From Verrucomicrobiota bacterium (GTDB lineage: Bacteria > Verrucomicrobiota > Kiritimatiellia > JAHIZV01), in the NCBI GenBank assembly GCA_018814445.1, contig JAHIZV010000232.1:1-61313 (forward strand): a stretch of DNA of 61,313 nt, given 5' to 3'. The number at the start of each line of letters is the position of its first letter. The stretch's first letter is position 1. A program made the position numbers and the translations under genes. The notes beneath the pieces are model-generated. The model was not told where the DNA came from. It was given only the letters and a program-made list of their open reading frames with translations, and ran no database searches. Positions 1 through 8,765 of this stretch are shown here, in pieces.

Positions 1-2
1 CT

Positions 3-2240
3 GCGGTGGAAGCTGCCGGGTGGGACATTCAGACGCAGATGCGTGAAGAAGTCTATCTGACGGATGGGCGCATCAAGGTCCGCAATCGCGAAGTGTCCCG
101 CGGAGAGCGCAAGCGGGCTGACTACGTGCTCTACTACAAGCCCAATTTGCCCATTGCTGTCATTGAGGCCAAAGACAACAAACACTCTGTTGGCTCAGGT
201 ATGCAGCAGGGTCTTGATTATTCCGGCATCCTCGATGTTCCCTTTGCCTACAGTTCCAACGGGGATGCGTTTCTGGAGCATGATCGAACCGCTACCAGCG
301 GTTCTGTTGAGACGGAACTGCCAATGGATAAGTTCCCGTCGCCCGAGGAGCTTTGGAATAGATACTGTGCCGCGCGCGGCATGGATGACCCCGTGAAGGA
401 AGTGGTCGAGCAGGAGTCCTATACGGATACAAGCGAGAAGAGCCTGCGCTACTATCAGGAAGTGGCTGTGAACCGGTCCGTCGAGGCCATAGCCAAGGGG
501 CGCAATCGCCTTCTTCTGGTAATGGCTACCGGTACAGGCAAGACTTTCACCGCGTTTCACATCATCTGGCGGCTATGGAAAGCGCGGAAGAAGAAGCGGA
601 TACTGTTCCTGGCCGACCGGAACATCCTCGTCGATCAAGCCAAGATCAACGACTTCAAACCATTTGGATCCGCGATGACAAAGATCTCAAAGCGGCAAGT
701 CGATAAATCATACGAGATCTATCTGTGCCTCTATCAGGCCATTACGGGCACCGAAGAGGAGAAGAACATCTACAAGCAGTTCAGCCCGGACTTCTTCGAT
801 CTGATTGTGGTCGACGAATGCCATCGCGGGAGCGCCGCTGCAGATTCAGCATGGCGGGAGGTGCTGGAGTACTTCAAGTCGGCGACGCAGATTGGTATGA
901 CGGCCACGCCGAAAGAGACAGAATCGGTGTCGAATATCGACTACTTCGGGGAGCCGATCTACACGTACTCGCTTAGGCAAGGCATCGATGACGGGTTCCT
1001 GGCCCCGTATCGCGTGATTCGTGTCGACTTAGATAAGGACTTGAAAGGATGGGAGCCGAAAAAGGGTCAGCTTGATAAGCACGGCAGGTTGATCGAGGCG
1101 CGGAAGTACAACCAGCGTGATTTCGATCGTACGCTTGTGCTTGAGAAGCGCACCGAATTGGTCGCCCAGACCGTGACGGACTTCCTCAAAGCCAATGACG
1201 AGTACGGGAAGACTATCGTCTTCTGTGAGGACATTGAGCATGCCGAGCGTATGAGGCAGGCCCTTGTGAATCAGAATCCCGAGCGGGTCGCTGAAAACGA
1301 GAAGCACGTCATGCGGATCACCGGCGACGAATCCCTTGGCAAAGCCGAGCTCGATAACTTCATTGACCCTGAGCAGACCTATCCGGTCATCGTCACCACG
1401 TCACAGTTGCTCAGCACCGGGGTCGATGCTCAGACGTGTAAGCTGATCGTATTGGACCAGCGGATCGAGTCGAAAACCCGCTTCAAACAGATCATTGGGC
1501 GCGGCACGCGTATTCGGGAGGACTTCGGAAAACAGTACTTTACCATTCTGGATTTCCGTGGGGCCACGCAGCAGTTTTTTGATCCTGAGTTTGATGGAGA
1601 ACCTCTGCAGGATGAGAAGTTCGGTTACGATAAACCGAGTGGACCCAGAGGGGGCGGTAGGTCCGGCGAACCGAAACCCAAGTACTACGTGGACGACGTG
1701 CCTGTCGAAATCACAGCCAAGCGGGTGCAGTTCATCGGGCCTGACGGCAAGCTCATCACGGAATCACTCCGCGACTACACGAAGAAGAACGTTCAGAAGG
1801 AGTATGAATCGCTGGATGACTTCCTCAAGTACTGGTCTGATGCGGAGCGGAAACAGATCATTCTGCGTGAACTACAGGATCACGGCGTCTTCCTTGGGGA
1901 GCTGGCCGATGAAGTGGGGAAGGACTACGATCCGTTCGATCTGGTTTGTCACGTAGCCTTTGATCAGCCGCCGCTGACGCGTCGCGAGCGCGTTGAGAAT
2001 GTCCGCAAGCGCAACTACTTCACGAAATACGGCGACAAGGCCCGTGTCGTGCTGGATGCTCTGCTCGAGAAATACGCGGATGAAGGGCTTGAAGATCTGG
2101 AGTCGATTGAGGTCCTGCGGGTTCAACCAATCAATGAACTGGGAACACCCGTCGAAATCATTGAGATCTTCGGCGGAAAAGAGCAATACTGGCAGGCCGT
2201 GAAAGAACTTGAGAACGAACTGTATAAGAAGACTTCCTGA
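3..2240 (+). CDS. hsdR: Type I restriction enzyme R subunit, 5' end outside window
   Basis: This is the motor and nuclease subunit of a type I restriction-modification complex. It translocates DNA with ATP and cuts unmodified DNA. Counting from the GTG at 6, an N-terminal PD-(D/E)xK nuclease is visible (D39 and E54-A-K56 in a RADYVLYY...VIEAKD context). Helicase motifs follow: Walker [10 protein letters not shown] near 173-181, DECH at 270-273, MTATP near 300, and a C-terminal helicase lobe with a GRGTR motif. About 740 residues are present. The family normally has some 15-30 more residues before the nuclease, and the frame is open to the window edge, so the true start is probably upstream and the GTG at 6 internal. 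The stop overlaps the next start at 2240. The subunit forms a complex with the HsdM and HsdS encoded downstream. Confidence 0.93.
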   Translation, partial: AVEAAGWDIQTQMREEVYLTDGRIKVRNREVSRGERKRADYVLYYKPNLPIAVIEAKDNKHSVGSGMQQGLDYSGILDVPFAYSSNGDAFLEHDRTATSGSVETELPMDKFPSPEELWNRYCAARGMDDPVKEVVEQESYTDTSEKSLRYYQEVAVNRSVEAIAKGRNRLLLVMATGTGKTFTAFHIIWRLWKARKKKRILFLADRNILVDQAKINDFKPFGSAMTKISKRQVDKSYEIYLCLYQAITGTEEEKNIYKQFSPDFFDLIVVDECHRGSAAADSAWREVLEYFKSATQIGMTATPKETESVSNIDYFGEPIYTYSLRQGIDDGFLAPYRVIRVDLDKDLKGWEPKKGQLDKHGRLIEARKYNQRDFDRTLVLEKRTELVAQTVTDFLKANDEYGKTIVFCEDIEHAERMRQALVNQNPERVAENEKHVMRITGDESLGKAELDNFIDPEQTYPVIVTTSQLLSTGVDAQTCKLIVLDQRIESKTRFKQIIGRGTRIREDFGKQYFTILDFRGATQQFFDPEFDGEPLQDEKFGYDKPSGPRGGGRSGEPKPKYYVDDVPVEITAKRVQFIGPDGKLITESLRDYTKKNVQKEYESLDDFLKYWSDAERKQIILRELQDHGVFLGELADEVGKDYDPFDLVCHVAFDQPPLTRRERVENVRKRNYFTKYGDKARVVLDALLEKYADEGLEDLESIEVLRVQPINELGTPVEIIEIFGGKEQYWQAVKELENELYKKTS

Positions 2241-2884
2241 TGTGGTGGCTGTACCTCGACGAAAGCGGTGATCTCGGCTTCGATTTTGTGAACCGGAAAC
2301 CCTCGAACTTCTTCACTGTGTGCATCCTCGCCACGTCTTCGGGGGAGTCCAACAAGGGCTTCTCATATGCTACAAAAAAGACGCTCAGGAGGAAGATCAA
2401 CCATCGCCGGAAGCGACATCCTGTGAGCGAACTGCATGCAAGTTCCACCACGTTGGAAGTTAAACAGTACATGTACAGTCAGCTGAGTCGTCACAGATTC
2501 GGCATCTACGCTGTTACGCTCAATAAGCGGAGAGTCTACGACAAGTTGGCCGACAACAAGTCACGGGTGTACAACTTCATCGCGCGGCAGGTCCTCGACA
2601 GGATTCCTTTTGAGGATGCAGCGGGCCCTATCCAACTTATTATCGACCGCTCGAAAGGCGGTGCCGAGATTCGAGAGTTCAACTCATATATCGATACGCA
2701 GTTGAAGGGACGTCTCGACCCCGCCATTGCTCTGACGATTCAGCATCGAAACTCGTGCGACTGGCATGGCTTGCAGGTGGTCGATTCGTTTGCCTGGGGG
2801 ATCTTCCGTAAGTACGAAAGAGGGGACACGGCTTACCACGATCAGTTCAGGGAGAAAGTGCTACTCGATGAGCAGTATCTATAA
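2240..2884 (+). CDS. DUF3800 domain protein inside the hsd operon
   Basis: A 214-residue protein starting with a WWLYLDESGDLGF motif, the typical beginning of DUF3800 proteins, which are predicted to have an RNase H-like fold. A second acidic cluster (IIDRSKGG, about residue 133) and a C-terminal HxxS...GLQVVDSFAWG segment complete the DUF3800 pattern. The ATG overlaps the hsdR stop codon by one base, so translation is probably coupled. hsdM begins 184 bp further on. DUF3800 proteins are often found in defence islands and mobile DNA, but their activity is unproven. A nuclease or nucleic-acid-binding accessory role in this R-M locus is inference. Confidence 0.82.
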   Translation: MWWLYLDESGDLGFDFVNRKPSNFFTVCILATSSGESNKGFSYATKKTLRRKINHRRKRHPVSELHASSTTLEVKQYMYSQLSRHRFGIYAVTLNKRRVYDKLADNKSRVYNFIARQVLDRIPFEDAAGPIQLIIDRSKGGAEIREFNSYIDTQLKGRLDPAIALTIQHRNSCDWHGLQVVDSFAWGIFRKYERGDTAYHDQFREKVLLDEQYL

Positions 2885-3067
2885 AAAAGAGGGAGCGAAC
2901 CCCTCAGACCTTCTTTGCCGCAGCTCGTGCCAACCGATGGATGGAAGCACCACGAACGCTCTGAGGTGGATTTATCGCTCCAAAGAAAGGCTACACTATG
3001 GTGCTCTAGGCGTCAATAGGGCTCATTAGCCTTGATTAGGCCTGATTTTGAGGGGAAATAGCTGAAA
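2885..3067 (+). other. Intergenic gap before hsdM
   Basis: This 183-bp gap separates the DUF3800 gene from hsdM. It contains the likely hsdM leader, with GAGGGGAAATAGCTGAAA just before the ATG at 3068 and related TTAGCCTTGATTAGGCC words at about 3025-3045. An internal promoter that lets methylase be made separately from nuclease would fit here, but no clear -35/-10 pair was identified. Confidence 0.3.
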
Positions 3068-4516
3068 ATGACCGTATCAACAACTATCAAAGGCATTCAG
3101 GACATCATGCGGAAGGATGCGGGTGTTGATGGGGACGCTCAGCGGATTGCGCAGCTTGGCTGGATGCTGTTTTTGAAGATCTTTGACGATCGGGAGAAGG
3201 AATACGAGCTGTCCGAAGATGGCTATAAGTCCGTCATTCCCTCCCGTTTCCGCTGGCGCAACTGGGCCGCCGATCCTGAGGGGGTCACCGGTGACGAACT
3301 GCTGGATTTCGTGAACAACGACATGTTCCGCAAGCTGAAGTCGCTGACCATCGGACCGAAGAGCGATCCGCGTGGGCACGTCGTGCGCGAGGTGTTCGAG
3401 GATGCCTACAACTACATGAAGTCCGGCACGCTGATGCGGCAGGTGATCAACAAGCTCAACGAAGTCGATTTCAACGACTCCAAGGACCGTCACCTTTTCG
3501 GTGACATCTACGAGAAGATTCTCAAGGACCTGCAGAGCGCGGGCAACGCGGGTGAGTTCTATACGCCGCGTGCGGTTACGCAGTTCATTGTCGATATGGT
3601 CGATCCTCAACTTGACGAGAGCATTCTTGATCCGGCCTGCGGCACCGGCGGTTTCCTGACCTGTGCGATTGAGCATGTGCGCGGTAAGTACGTGAACTCT
3701 GCGGCGGACGAGAAGAAGCTGCAGAAGGCCATCGCGGGTGTTGAGAAGAAGCCCATGCCGCATTTGCTGTGTGTGACGAATATGCTCCTGCACGATATCC
3801 GCGTTCCTTCGCGAGTCCGGCATGACAACACGCTGGCGCGTCCGTTGCGCGACTGGGGGCAGAAGGAGCGGGTTAAGGTGGTGGTCACCAATCCTCCGTT
3901 CGGCGGGATGGAAGAAGACGGGGTGGAGACCAACTTCCCTACTAACTTCCGTACGCGGGAAACGGCAGATCTCTTTCTTGTGCTGATCATGCAGATCCTA
4001 CAGCCCAAAGGGCGCTGTGGAATGGTCCTGCCGGATGGCAGCCTGTTCGGCGAAGGCGTAAAGACGCGGATCAAAGAGAAGCTGCTCAGCGAATGCAACC
4101 TGCACACCATCGTCCGCCTGCCCAACGGGGTGTTCAATCCTTACACGGGCATCAAAACCAACCTGCTCTTTTTCACCAAGGGAGAACCGACGAAACACAT
4201 CTGGTACTTTGAGCATCCGTATCCCGAGGGCTACAAGTCCTACAGCAAGACCAAGCCCATACGGATCGAAGAATTCGATCTTGAGAAGAAGTGGTGGACG
4301 AAAAGGAAGGAAAGCGAGCATGCCTGGAAGGTCTCCGCGCAGGACGTAGCAGACAACGGGTACAACCTCGACATCAAGAATCCCAACACCAAAGAAGAAG
4401 GTCCAGGCGATCCCGTCGAGCTACTCAAGGAATACCAGGACCTGCTCAAGCAGATAGAAAAGACCCGCAATGCCCTCCGCGACCAACTCGACGAAGCCCT
4501 CTCTCGCAAATCATGA
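3068..4516 (+). CDS. hsdM: Type I restriction-modification DNA methyltransferase subunit
   Basis: This is the N6-adenine methyltransferase subunit of the type I system. It uses S-adenosylmethionine to protect host DNA and is required for restriction. The 482-residue protein has an N-terminal HsdM helical domain (GWMLFLKIFDDRE near 31-43), SAM-binding motif I DPACGTGGF at 188-196, and catalytic motif IV NPPFGG at 275-280. The length is normal. The GAGGGG ahead of the ATG supports the start. Its stop codon overlaps the hsdS start in an ATGA arrangement (4513-4516), indicating translational coupling. Confidence 0.95.
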   Translation: MTVSTTIKGIQDIMRKDAGVDGDAQRIAQLGWMLFLKIFDDREKEYELSEDGYKSVIPSRFRWRNWAADPEGVTGDELLDFVNNDMFRKLKSLTIGPKSDPRGHVVREVFEDAYNYMKSGTLMRQVINKLNEVDFNDSKDRHLFGDIYEKILKDLQSAGNAGEFYTPRAVTQFIVDMVDPQLDESILDPACGTGGFLTCAIEHVRGKYVNSAADEKKLQKAIAGVEKKPMPHLLCVTNMLLHDIRVPSRVRHDNTLARPLRDWGQKERVKVVVTNPPFGGMEEDGVETNFPTNFRTRETADLFLVLIMQILQPKGRCGMVLPDGSLFGEGVKTRIKEKLLSECNLHTIVRLPNGVFNPYTGIKTNLLFFTKGEPTKHIWYFEHPYPEGYKSYSKTKPIRIEEFDLEKKWWTKRKESEHAWKVSAQDVADNGYNLDIKNPNTKEEGPGDPVELLKEYQDLLKQIEKTRNALRDQLDEALSRKS

Positions 4517-5994
4517 GCGCTGCCCCCGCCAACATCCCGCGGATTCTGCATGAGCGGTTTGAACACCTTCTGACCGCACCTGATGGAGTGGAGCATCTCA
4601 GGGGGCTTATTTTTTACTTAGCAGTAAGCGGGGGGCTTTCCGATTCTCGATGTACTCGATCTGTTCGGGTGAGAGAACTCGGCGAGGTTAAGCCCAGAAA
4701 CTCCGTTCCAGATGATGTCGAAGTCTCTTTCGTTCCCATGGCGGTTATCTCCGACAAGTGGTCAGTAGAGATCGATGCTGAGGAGAGAGTGTGGAAGGAT
4801 GTTAAGAAGGGATACACCCACTTGGCAGATGGCGATGTTGCTCTTGCCAAGATCACTCCTTGTTTTCAGAACGGGAAATCGTGCGTATTCAAAGATCTCA
4901 AGAATGGATTCGGGGCGGGAACAACAGAGCTTCATATCCTTCGGCCCAATAGCGATATCGTTGAGCCGAAGTACATCCTTTGTCTGCTTAAGTCACATAG
5001 CTTTAGAGCGCAGGGCGTGAAGCTTATGACCGGATCTGCGGGTCAGAAGCGGGTTCCCGCAAAGTACTTTGCTGAAGCGGCCTTACTTCTTCCGCCTGTC
5101 TCTGAACAGAAACGAATCGTCTCCAAAGTCGATTCACTGATGGCGTTGTGTGATGAGTTGGAGGAGCGGCAGACGCGGGCTCGGGAGGTGCGTGTGCGGT
5201 TGGGGGAGGCGGCGCACGCGAAGCTCGCCGGGGCGAAGGATCAGCGCGAAACTTCCAAGCATTGGAACTTTCTGCAGAAAAACTTCCAAGCCTTGGAAGT
5301 TTGCCCTGAAAATGTTTCCAACCTTCGGAAAACCATCCTTCAACTTGCTGTTGCCGGTCGATTAGTTCCTCGGTCTCACCATGATGAGGCGATGGCGTTC
5401 ATGCTCATGGAAGATCTCGCAGGGCGGAAGAATATGAAGAATGGGCTCTCACTCAGAGAGTCGCCGCTACCAACGGGCTATCGATGCCTGCGTCTTTCGG
5501 CAATGAAGGGAGGGCTGATAGACTGCAGTGAAAGCAAATATGTGCCTCTGACGAAAGAACAGGCTGAAGCATACCAGGTGAACAACGGAGATGTATTTCT
5601 CACTCGTGGGAACGGAAGTAAGCAACTCGTGGGCAGGGCTGGCATTGTCACCAGTTCTTCCTCAGGGGTAATCTTTCCCGACCTTTTCATCAGAGTTCCA
5701 CTCAACGGACAACTTATCGACTCAAACTACTTTCTCGTAGCTTGGAACTCCCCCCAACTGAGAGTGCATATCGAGAGGGTTGCCAGAACAACATCAGGCA
5801 TTTGGAAGATCAATCAAGGTCACGTGGCGGAGACACGGCTTCCTGTGCCCCCCCTTGCCCAACAGAAACGCATCGTCGCAAAGGTCGATGAGCTGATGGC
5901 GCTATGTGATGAGTTGGAACGGAAGTTAAAGCAGGCGGAGGTGGATGCGGATCGTTTGTTTGAGGCGGTTGTCGCGGGGATTACTGCTGGATAG
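4513..5994 (+). CDS. hsdS: Type I restriction-modification specificity subunit
   Basis: This subunit recognises the split target sequence and tethers HsdM and HsdR. The ATG at 4513 overlaps the hsdM stop. The same frame stays open upstream inside hsdM, but a start there would add unrelated sequence, so 4513 is preferred (493 residues). Two target-recognition domains are separated by matching helical spacers: QKRIVSKVDSLMALCDELE in the middle and QKRIVAKVDELMALCDELE near the end. The second half begins with the family motif NLRKTILQLAVAGRLV. The region between the first spacer and that motif carries three palindromes (5253-5330) read in frame. A diverged copy of the last 28 codons lies at 7439-7522. 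Confidence 0.93.
   Translation: MSAAPANIPRILHERFEHLLTAPDGVEHLRGLIFYLAVSGGLSDSRCTRSVRVRELGEVKPRNSVPDDVEVSFVPMAVISDKWSVEIDAEERVWKDVKKGYTHLADGDVALAKITPCFQNGKSCVFKDLKNGFGAGTTELHILRPNSDIVEPKYILCLLKSHSFRAQGVKLMTGSAGQKRVPAKYFAEAALLLPPVSEQKRIVSKVDSLMALCDELEERQTRAREVRVRLGEAAHAKLAGAKDQRETSKHWNFLQKNFQALEVCPENVSNLRKTILQLAVAGRLVPRSHHDEAMAFMLMEDLAGRKNMKNGLSLRESPLPTGYRCLRLSAMKGGLIDCSESKYVPLTKEQAEAYQVNNGDVFLTRGNGSKQLVGRAGIVTSSSSGVIFPDLFIRVPLNGQLIDSNYFLVAWNSPQLRVHIERVARTTSGIWKINQGHVAETRLPVPPLAQQKRIVAKVDELMALCDELERKLKQAEVDADRLFEAVVAGITAG
5253..5330. repeat. Three TTCCAANNNTTGGAA palindromes within hsdS
   Basis: There are perfect copies at 5253-5267 (spacer GCA) and 5284-5298 (spacer GCC), and a one-mismatch copy at 5316-5330 (spacer CCT, right arm TCGGAA). 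The start-to-start spacing is 31 and 32 bp, about three helical turns, so all three lie on the same face of the DNA. In the hsdS frame they encode SKHWN, FQALE and SNLRK. The same motif with the same spacing recurs at 12265-12311 and 58119-58164. Confidence 0.85.
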
Positions 5995-6042
5995 TCTGGG
6001 CTTATTGGGACCTGCGAGCTGTAGCACGAGGTGAAGGCCGGC

Positions 6043-6141
6043 ATGGGTGCCCGCAAGCTGGCGGTTTTTCTGACGAAACGCTTGAACAAAGACGATGGCA
6101 GGATGTACTTTAAGAGAAAGGGAACACCTTCCACTCGGTAA
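6043..6141 (+). CDS. Possible 32-residue basic mini-protein
   Basis: A short ORF with an ATG at 6043, preceded by GAAGG, would encode a basic peptide starting MGARKLAVFLTKRL. It lies in the 165-bp gap between hsdS and the next gene. No family is recognised. It may be a chance ORF or a degraded gene end left by rearrangement next to hsdS. Confidence 0.2.
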   Translation: MGARKLAVFLTKRLNKDDGRMYFKRKGTPSTR

Positions 6142-6159
6142 CACTTCAAGGTAAGAAGC

Positions 6160-6705
6160 ATGGGCAAGATAGAACATGACGTGCTGACGTACGATGTCAG
6201 CGAAGACTACAAGAAGCAGGTCGAGAAGATCATTGAGAGTAGGTCTTCTGAGGTACTGAAGAACTACAGCTTCGGCCATGCTGCTTATCTGTCCGAGCGC
6301 ATGTTCGAGAAAACCGAATCATCAGCGCGCCTGTTGACCGGGAGGTTGTGCCCCAGAGAAGATGACGTCATGCGCGGGGCGTTTGAGTCCATGGTGCGCC
6401 GTCTACATGGCAAGGGCTTGAAGGATGCGGTTCGAGTCATTACGACTTTTCCAGAGGATTTGCAGGAATGGCTGGTTGCCTTGCAGAAAGACACTGGAAA
6501 CACGCTCCGTATTCGGCGCCGAGACATGCCCGTGGATGCAAACATCAATCACTTCTTTGTGATGGATGAGGATATGTACCGTCTGGAGCAGCCCCACAAA
6601 CCTGACAACTACGATGTGAAGGCCGATGTTTGTTTTCACGATCGTGAGACAAGCAAGGTTCTTGCCAGCGCTTTTGACCGCGTCTGGCAGAAGTTGGAAT
6701 CCTAA
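6160..6705 (+). CDS. Unrecognised soluble protein, first gene of a two-gene cassette
   Basis: A 181-residue, charged, apparently cytosolic protein preceded by AAGGTAAG. I do not recognise the family with certainty. The second half (about 115-181) has the rhythm HFFVMDEDMYRLE...VKADVCFHD...ASAFDRVWQ. This loosely resembles the end of phospholipase-D-like or effector-sensor domains seen in defence genes, where a readable active-site region is followed by a short strand and an FDxxW helix. No catalytic HKD motif is present. A membrane protein gene follows 13 bp downstream in the same direction, and the pair sits between hsdS and a duplicated hsdS tail. A role as regulator or sensor for the membrane partner is inference. 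Confidence 0.6.
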   Translation: MGKIEHDVLTYDVSEDYKKQVEKIIESRSSEVLKNYSFGHAAYLSERMFEKTESSARLLTGRLCPREDDVMRGAFESMVRRLHGKGLKDAVRVITTFPEDLQEWLVALQKDTGNTLRIRRRDMPVDANINHFFVMDEDMYRLEQPHKPDNYDVKADVCFHDRETSKVLASAFDRVWQKLES

Positions 6706-6718
6706 CCCGACTCTTTAT

Positions 6719-7372
6719 ATGGATTCCTCTATCTCTGTTCAGATAAGGCACTGGCTTTGTCAGTTGTTTGCGGATGGAACTCTCAAAGGTTGTCTGGCTC
6801 TACTTCTTCGTGGTGACTTCATCGTCAATGCCGGATTTGCTCTCTTTGCATTTGATGCTCTCATGATTTACCTGCTCAGCTACTACTCTGAGTTGGAGAG
6901 TGATCTGATGGCGGTTGCTATGGAGGCCGAAGGAGAGCTCGATGCGATAGAGTCCAACATGGGGAATGCGGACGACGCGAACAAGAGCGCGTCGGATGCA
7001 GATGAGTTTGCCATGCTCGAAATTGCCCCACACAAACGTATTATCAACAGCTTTGTCGACTTCGTGAAGAATAGACGAAGCGGGCGGCGTTTCAGGAAGA
7101 CAATCGTCTGGCTGGCCCTTTGTGATGTCCTCTACTTCAGTGCCGCCGCTGTGATTCGAGATTTGTCGGTTTCAGATGTTCTGAATACGCAATGGTGTGA
7201 ATTGGCGGCGTTGACCGCCGCCGCTGGTTTAGGATTGGTGCACTTCCTAATGGGATTCTGGCTTCTCCGCGTTCGCTACGTTTCGAACCGAGAGCGGGGA
7301 AGTATCCAGACAGCATTGCGAGAGATAGTGAAGATCGCGCGTCTGCGGAACTGGCGTCCGCCCTCATTCTGA
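6719..7372 (+). CDS. Unrecognised multi-pass membrane protein, second gene of the cassette
   Basis: The start is the ATG at 6719. The frame is open further upstream, but that would overlap the previous gene. The 217-residue protein has hydrophobic segments around residues 30-55, 130-150 and 160-188. An acidic, probably soluble loop between the first and second (about 58-115) is rich in E, D, A and S and ends in a basic RRSGRRFRK stretch. Its position directly after a soluble partner inside an R-M island resembles sensor plus membrane-effector defence pairs, but no known family was identified and toxicity cannot be read from the sequence. Confidence that it is a real gene is good; the function is unknown. 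Confidence 0.6.
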   Translation: MDSSISVQIRHWLCQLFADGTLKGCLALLLRGDFIVNAGFALFAFDALMIYLLSYYSELESDLMAVAMEAEGELDAIESNMGNADDANKSASDADEFAMLEIAPHKRIINSFVDFVKNRRSGRRFRKTIVWLALCDVLYFSAAAVIRDLSVSDVLNTQWCELAALTAAAGLGLVHFLMGFWLLRVRYVSNRERGSIQTALREIVKIARLRNWRPPSF

Positions 7373-7438
7373 GAGCCCCTTAACCTGCTCCCTCCCGCAG
7401 AAACATCGTGAATCTTTCAAGAGCGGACTATGGGGGTG

Positions 7439-7522
7439 GATGAGTTGGAACGGAAGTTGAAGCAGGCGGAGTCGGATGCGGATCGTTTGTTTGAGGCGGC
7501 TGTTGCGGGGATTGCGGGGTAG
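7439..7522 (+). pseudogene. Leftover 3' end of an hsdS gene
   Basis: The 27 codons plus TAG read DELERKLKQAESDADRL... and match the last 28 residues of HsdS (5911-5994) except for a few substitutions (V to S, V to A, T lost). An ATG at 7430 is in frame, but a 30-residue product is unlikely to be functional. This is the scar of a second hsdS copy or of a duplication that bracketed the cassette at 6160-7372. Confidence 0.8.
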
Positions 7523-7524
7523 AG

Positions 7525-7563
7525 TCGGCATCCTGCCGATTCAGGGTTCGGCTGGAAGCCGAA
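7525..7563. repeat. Twin hairpins after the hsdS remnant
   Basis: Two adjacent perfect stem-loops are present: TCGGCA-tcc-TGCCGA (7525-7539) and TTCGGCT-gga-AGCCGAA (7547-7563). There is no U-tract, so they look more like a REP-type interspersed element or RNA-stabilising hairpins than an intrinsic terminator. The rest of the 7373-7672 gap holds only the hsdS remnant and the leader of the next gene. Confidence 0.55.
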
Positions 7564-7672
7564 TCCACGGAGGTGTCGTAAGATCCTCTCATCCGATGAA
7601 TCGCTGATGGTGGTTGAATCGGGCAGGAAGAGGGGGTATTTTGACTTTGAAGACCTTTAGAAAGGCAGGCGC

Positions 7673-8380
7673 ATGATCAGGAGCCGTGACACAAATACTG
7701 ACGATATTCGCTATCAACCGCTCTACAACCTGAGCGAGTTGGCGGGCTATACGCGTGTGAATCCGAACACGTTGCGCACATGGGCCTTGGGTCGGCCCCG
7801 GGACGGTGGCGGGCGCTATGCTCCAGTCATCAAAGTTGCCGATCGCCGACGTCAGGACATGTTCAGCTTCATCAATCTGATTGAGGTACACGTCCTCGTT
7901 GCTTTGAGAAAGTCGCATTCCGTTTCACTTCCGAAAATCCGATCTGCGGTCCGTTGGCTGTCGAGAGAGATGAATACGAAGCACCCATTGGCCGAACTAC
8001 GGATTGAAACGGACGGTCTGGATCTATTCATTCGCCATTTCGGCAAACTGGTGAGTGCATCCGAGCTGGGCCAGGTGGTTATTCGCGAAGTCGTTGAGAA
8101 ATTCCTGCGCAGGGTGGATCGCGACGAGCAGGGCCTGCCCACTTTCTTCTATCCCTTCACACACGAATCGTTGGATAGCGAAACCCCGAAGGAGGTCGTG
8201 ATCAGCCCGTCCGTTGCATTCGGCAGGCCGGTCGTGAGGGGTACTCGCATCGGCACATCGATGGTGTTCGAAAGGTACACGGCAGGTGAGAGCCTACCGG
8301 ACATAGCTGAGGACTATAACCTGGAGCTCCAACCGGTTGAAGAAGCGCTCAGATGCGAAATCGAACGCAGAGCGGCCTGA
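7673..8380 (+). CDS. HTH and DUF433 domain protein, probable antitoxin
   Basis: A 235-residue protein. The N-terminus (residues 15-45, YNLSELAGYTRVNPNTLRTW) looks like a MerR/HTH-type DNA-binding unit. The C-terminus (about 178-235, VVISPSVAFGRPVVRGTRI...) is a DUF433 domain, which in known pairs binds a PIN-like DUF5615 toxin. The next gene is such a PIN-like protein and overlaps this one by 44 bp, the expected antitoxin-toxin order. The protein probably represses its own promoter and neutralises its partner. The start is supported by AAAGGCAGGCGC just upstream. Confidence 0.78.
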   Translation: MIRSRDTNTDDIRYQPLYNLSELAGYTRVNPNTLRTWALGRPRDGGGRYAPVIKVADRRRQDMFSFINLIEVHVLVALRKSHSVSLPKIRSAVRWLSREMNTKHPLAELRIETDGLDLFIRHFGKLVSASELGQVVIREVVEKFLRRVDRDEQGLPTFFYPFTHESLDSETPKEVVISPSVAFGRPVVRGTRIGTSMVFERYTAGESLPDIAEDYNLELQPVEEALRCEIERRAA

Positions 8381-8765
8381 AGTCTGCCTGCTGCTTGACG
8401 AAAACCTCGCTTCCCAGTCGATTATCGAAGGACTAAGAGAGCGAGGCATTCCTGTAATGCCTTCCTATGATCTCGTTAAGAAAGGCGCGGCAGACATTGA
8501 GATTCTTGCCGCCTTGGCCGGTCGGCCAGACCTCCTGCTTCTCTCAAGAGATGCTGATTTTCGCTACCACCCGGCCACGCGAGACAGGGTTATACGCGCG
8601 GGTGTGGGCGCATTCGTTATCACCTCATCCGGCAACAAAAAGTCGGCAGAGATTGTCGAGATCATTGCTAAAGCCTGGCGTCGAATTCACAAGTTTGCGC
8701 GCAAGAACAAGCGACCATTCGTCGCTCGGATCAACAGTTCCGGGGCGGTAGAGCTACATCGATGA
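8337..8765 (+). CDS. PIN-like DUF5615 protein, probable toxin
   Basis: A 142-residue protein with the DUF5615 PIN-like core: LLLDENLASQ near residues 18-27, which includes the first acidic residues, then a second acidic cluster LLLSRDADF near 75-85. This family is predicted to be an RNase of the VapC type and pairs with DUF433 proteins. The start is the TTG at 8337 inside the upstream gene; no in-frame ATG exists before the conserved core. The stop overlaps the next start as ATGA (8762-8765), which ties the following SWIM-cupin gene into the same operon. Confidence 0.75.
   Translation: MKKRSDAKSNAERPEVCLLLDENLASQSIIEGLRERGIPVMPSYDLVKKGAADIEILAALAGRPDLLLLSRDADFRYHPATRDRVIRAGVGAFVITSSGNKKSAEIVEIIAKAWRRIHKFARKNKRPFVARINSSGAVELHR

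Noticed and set aside
2766-3029. 87-codon ORF overlapping the end of the DUF3800 gene
   Set aside because: It runs in a second frame across the DUF3800 3' end and the intergenic gap, with low-complexity Ser/Arg content.
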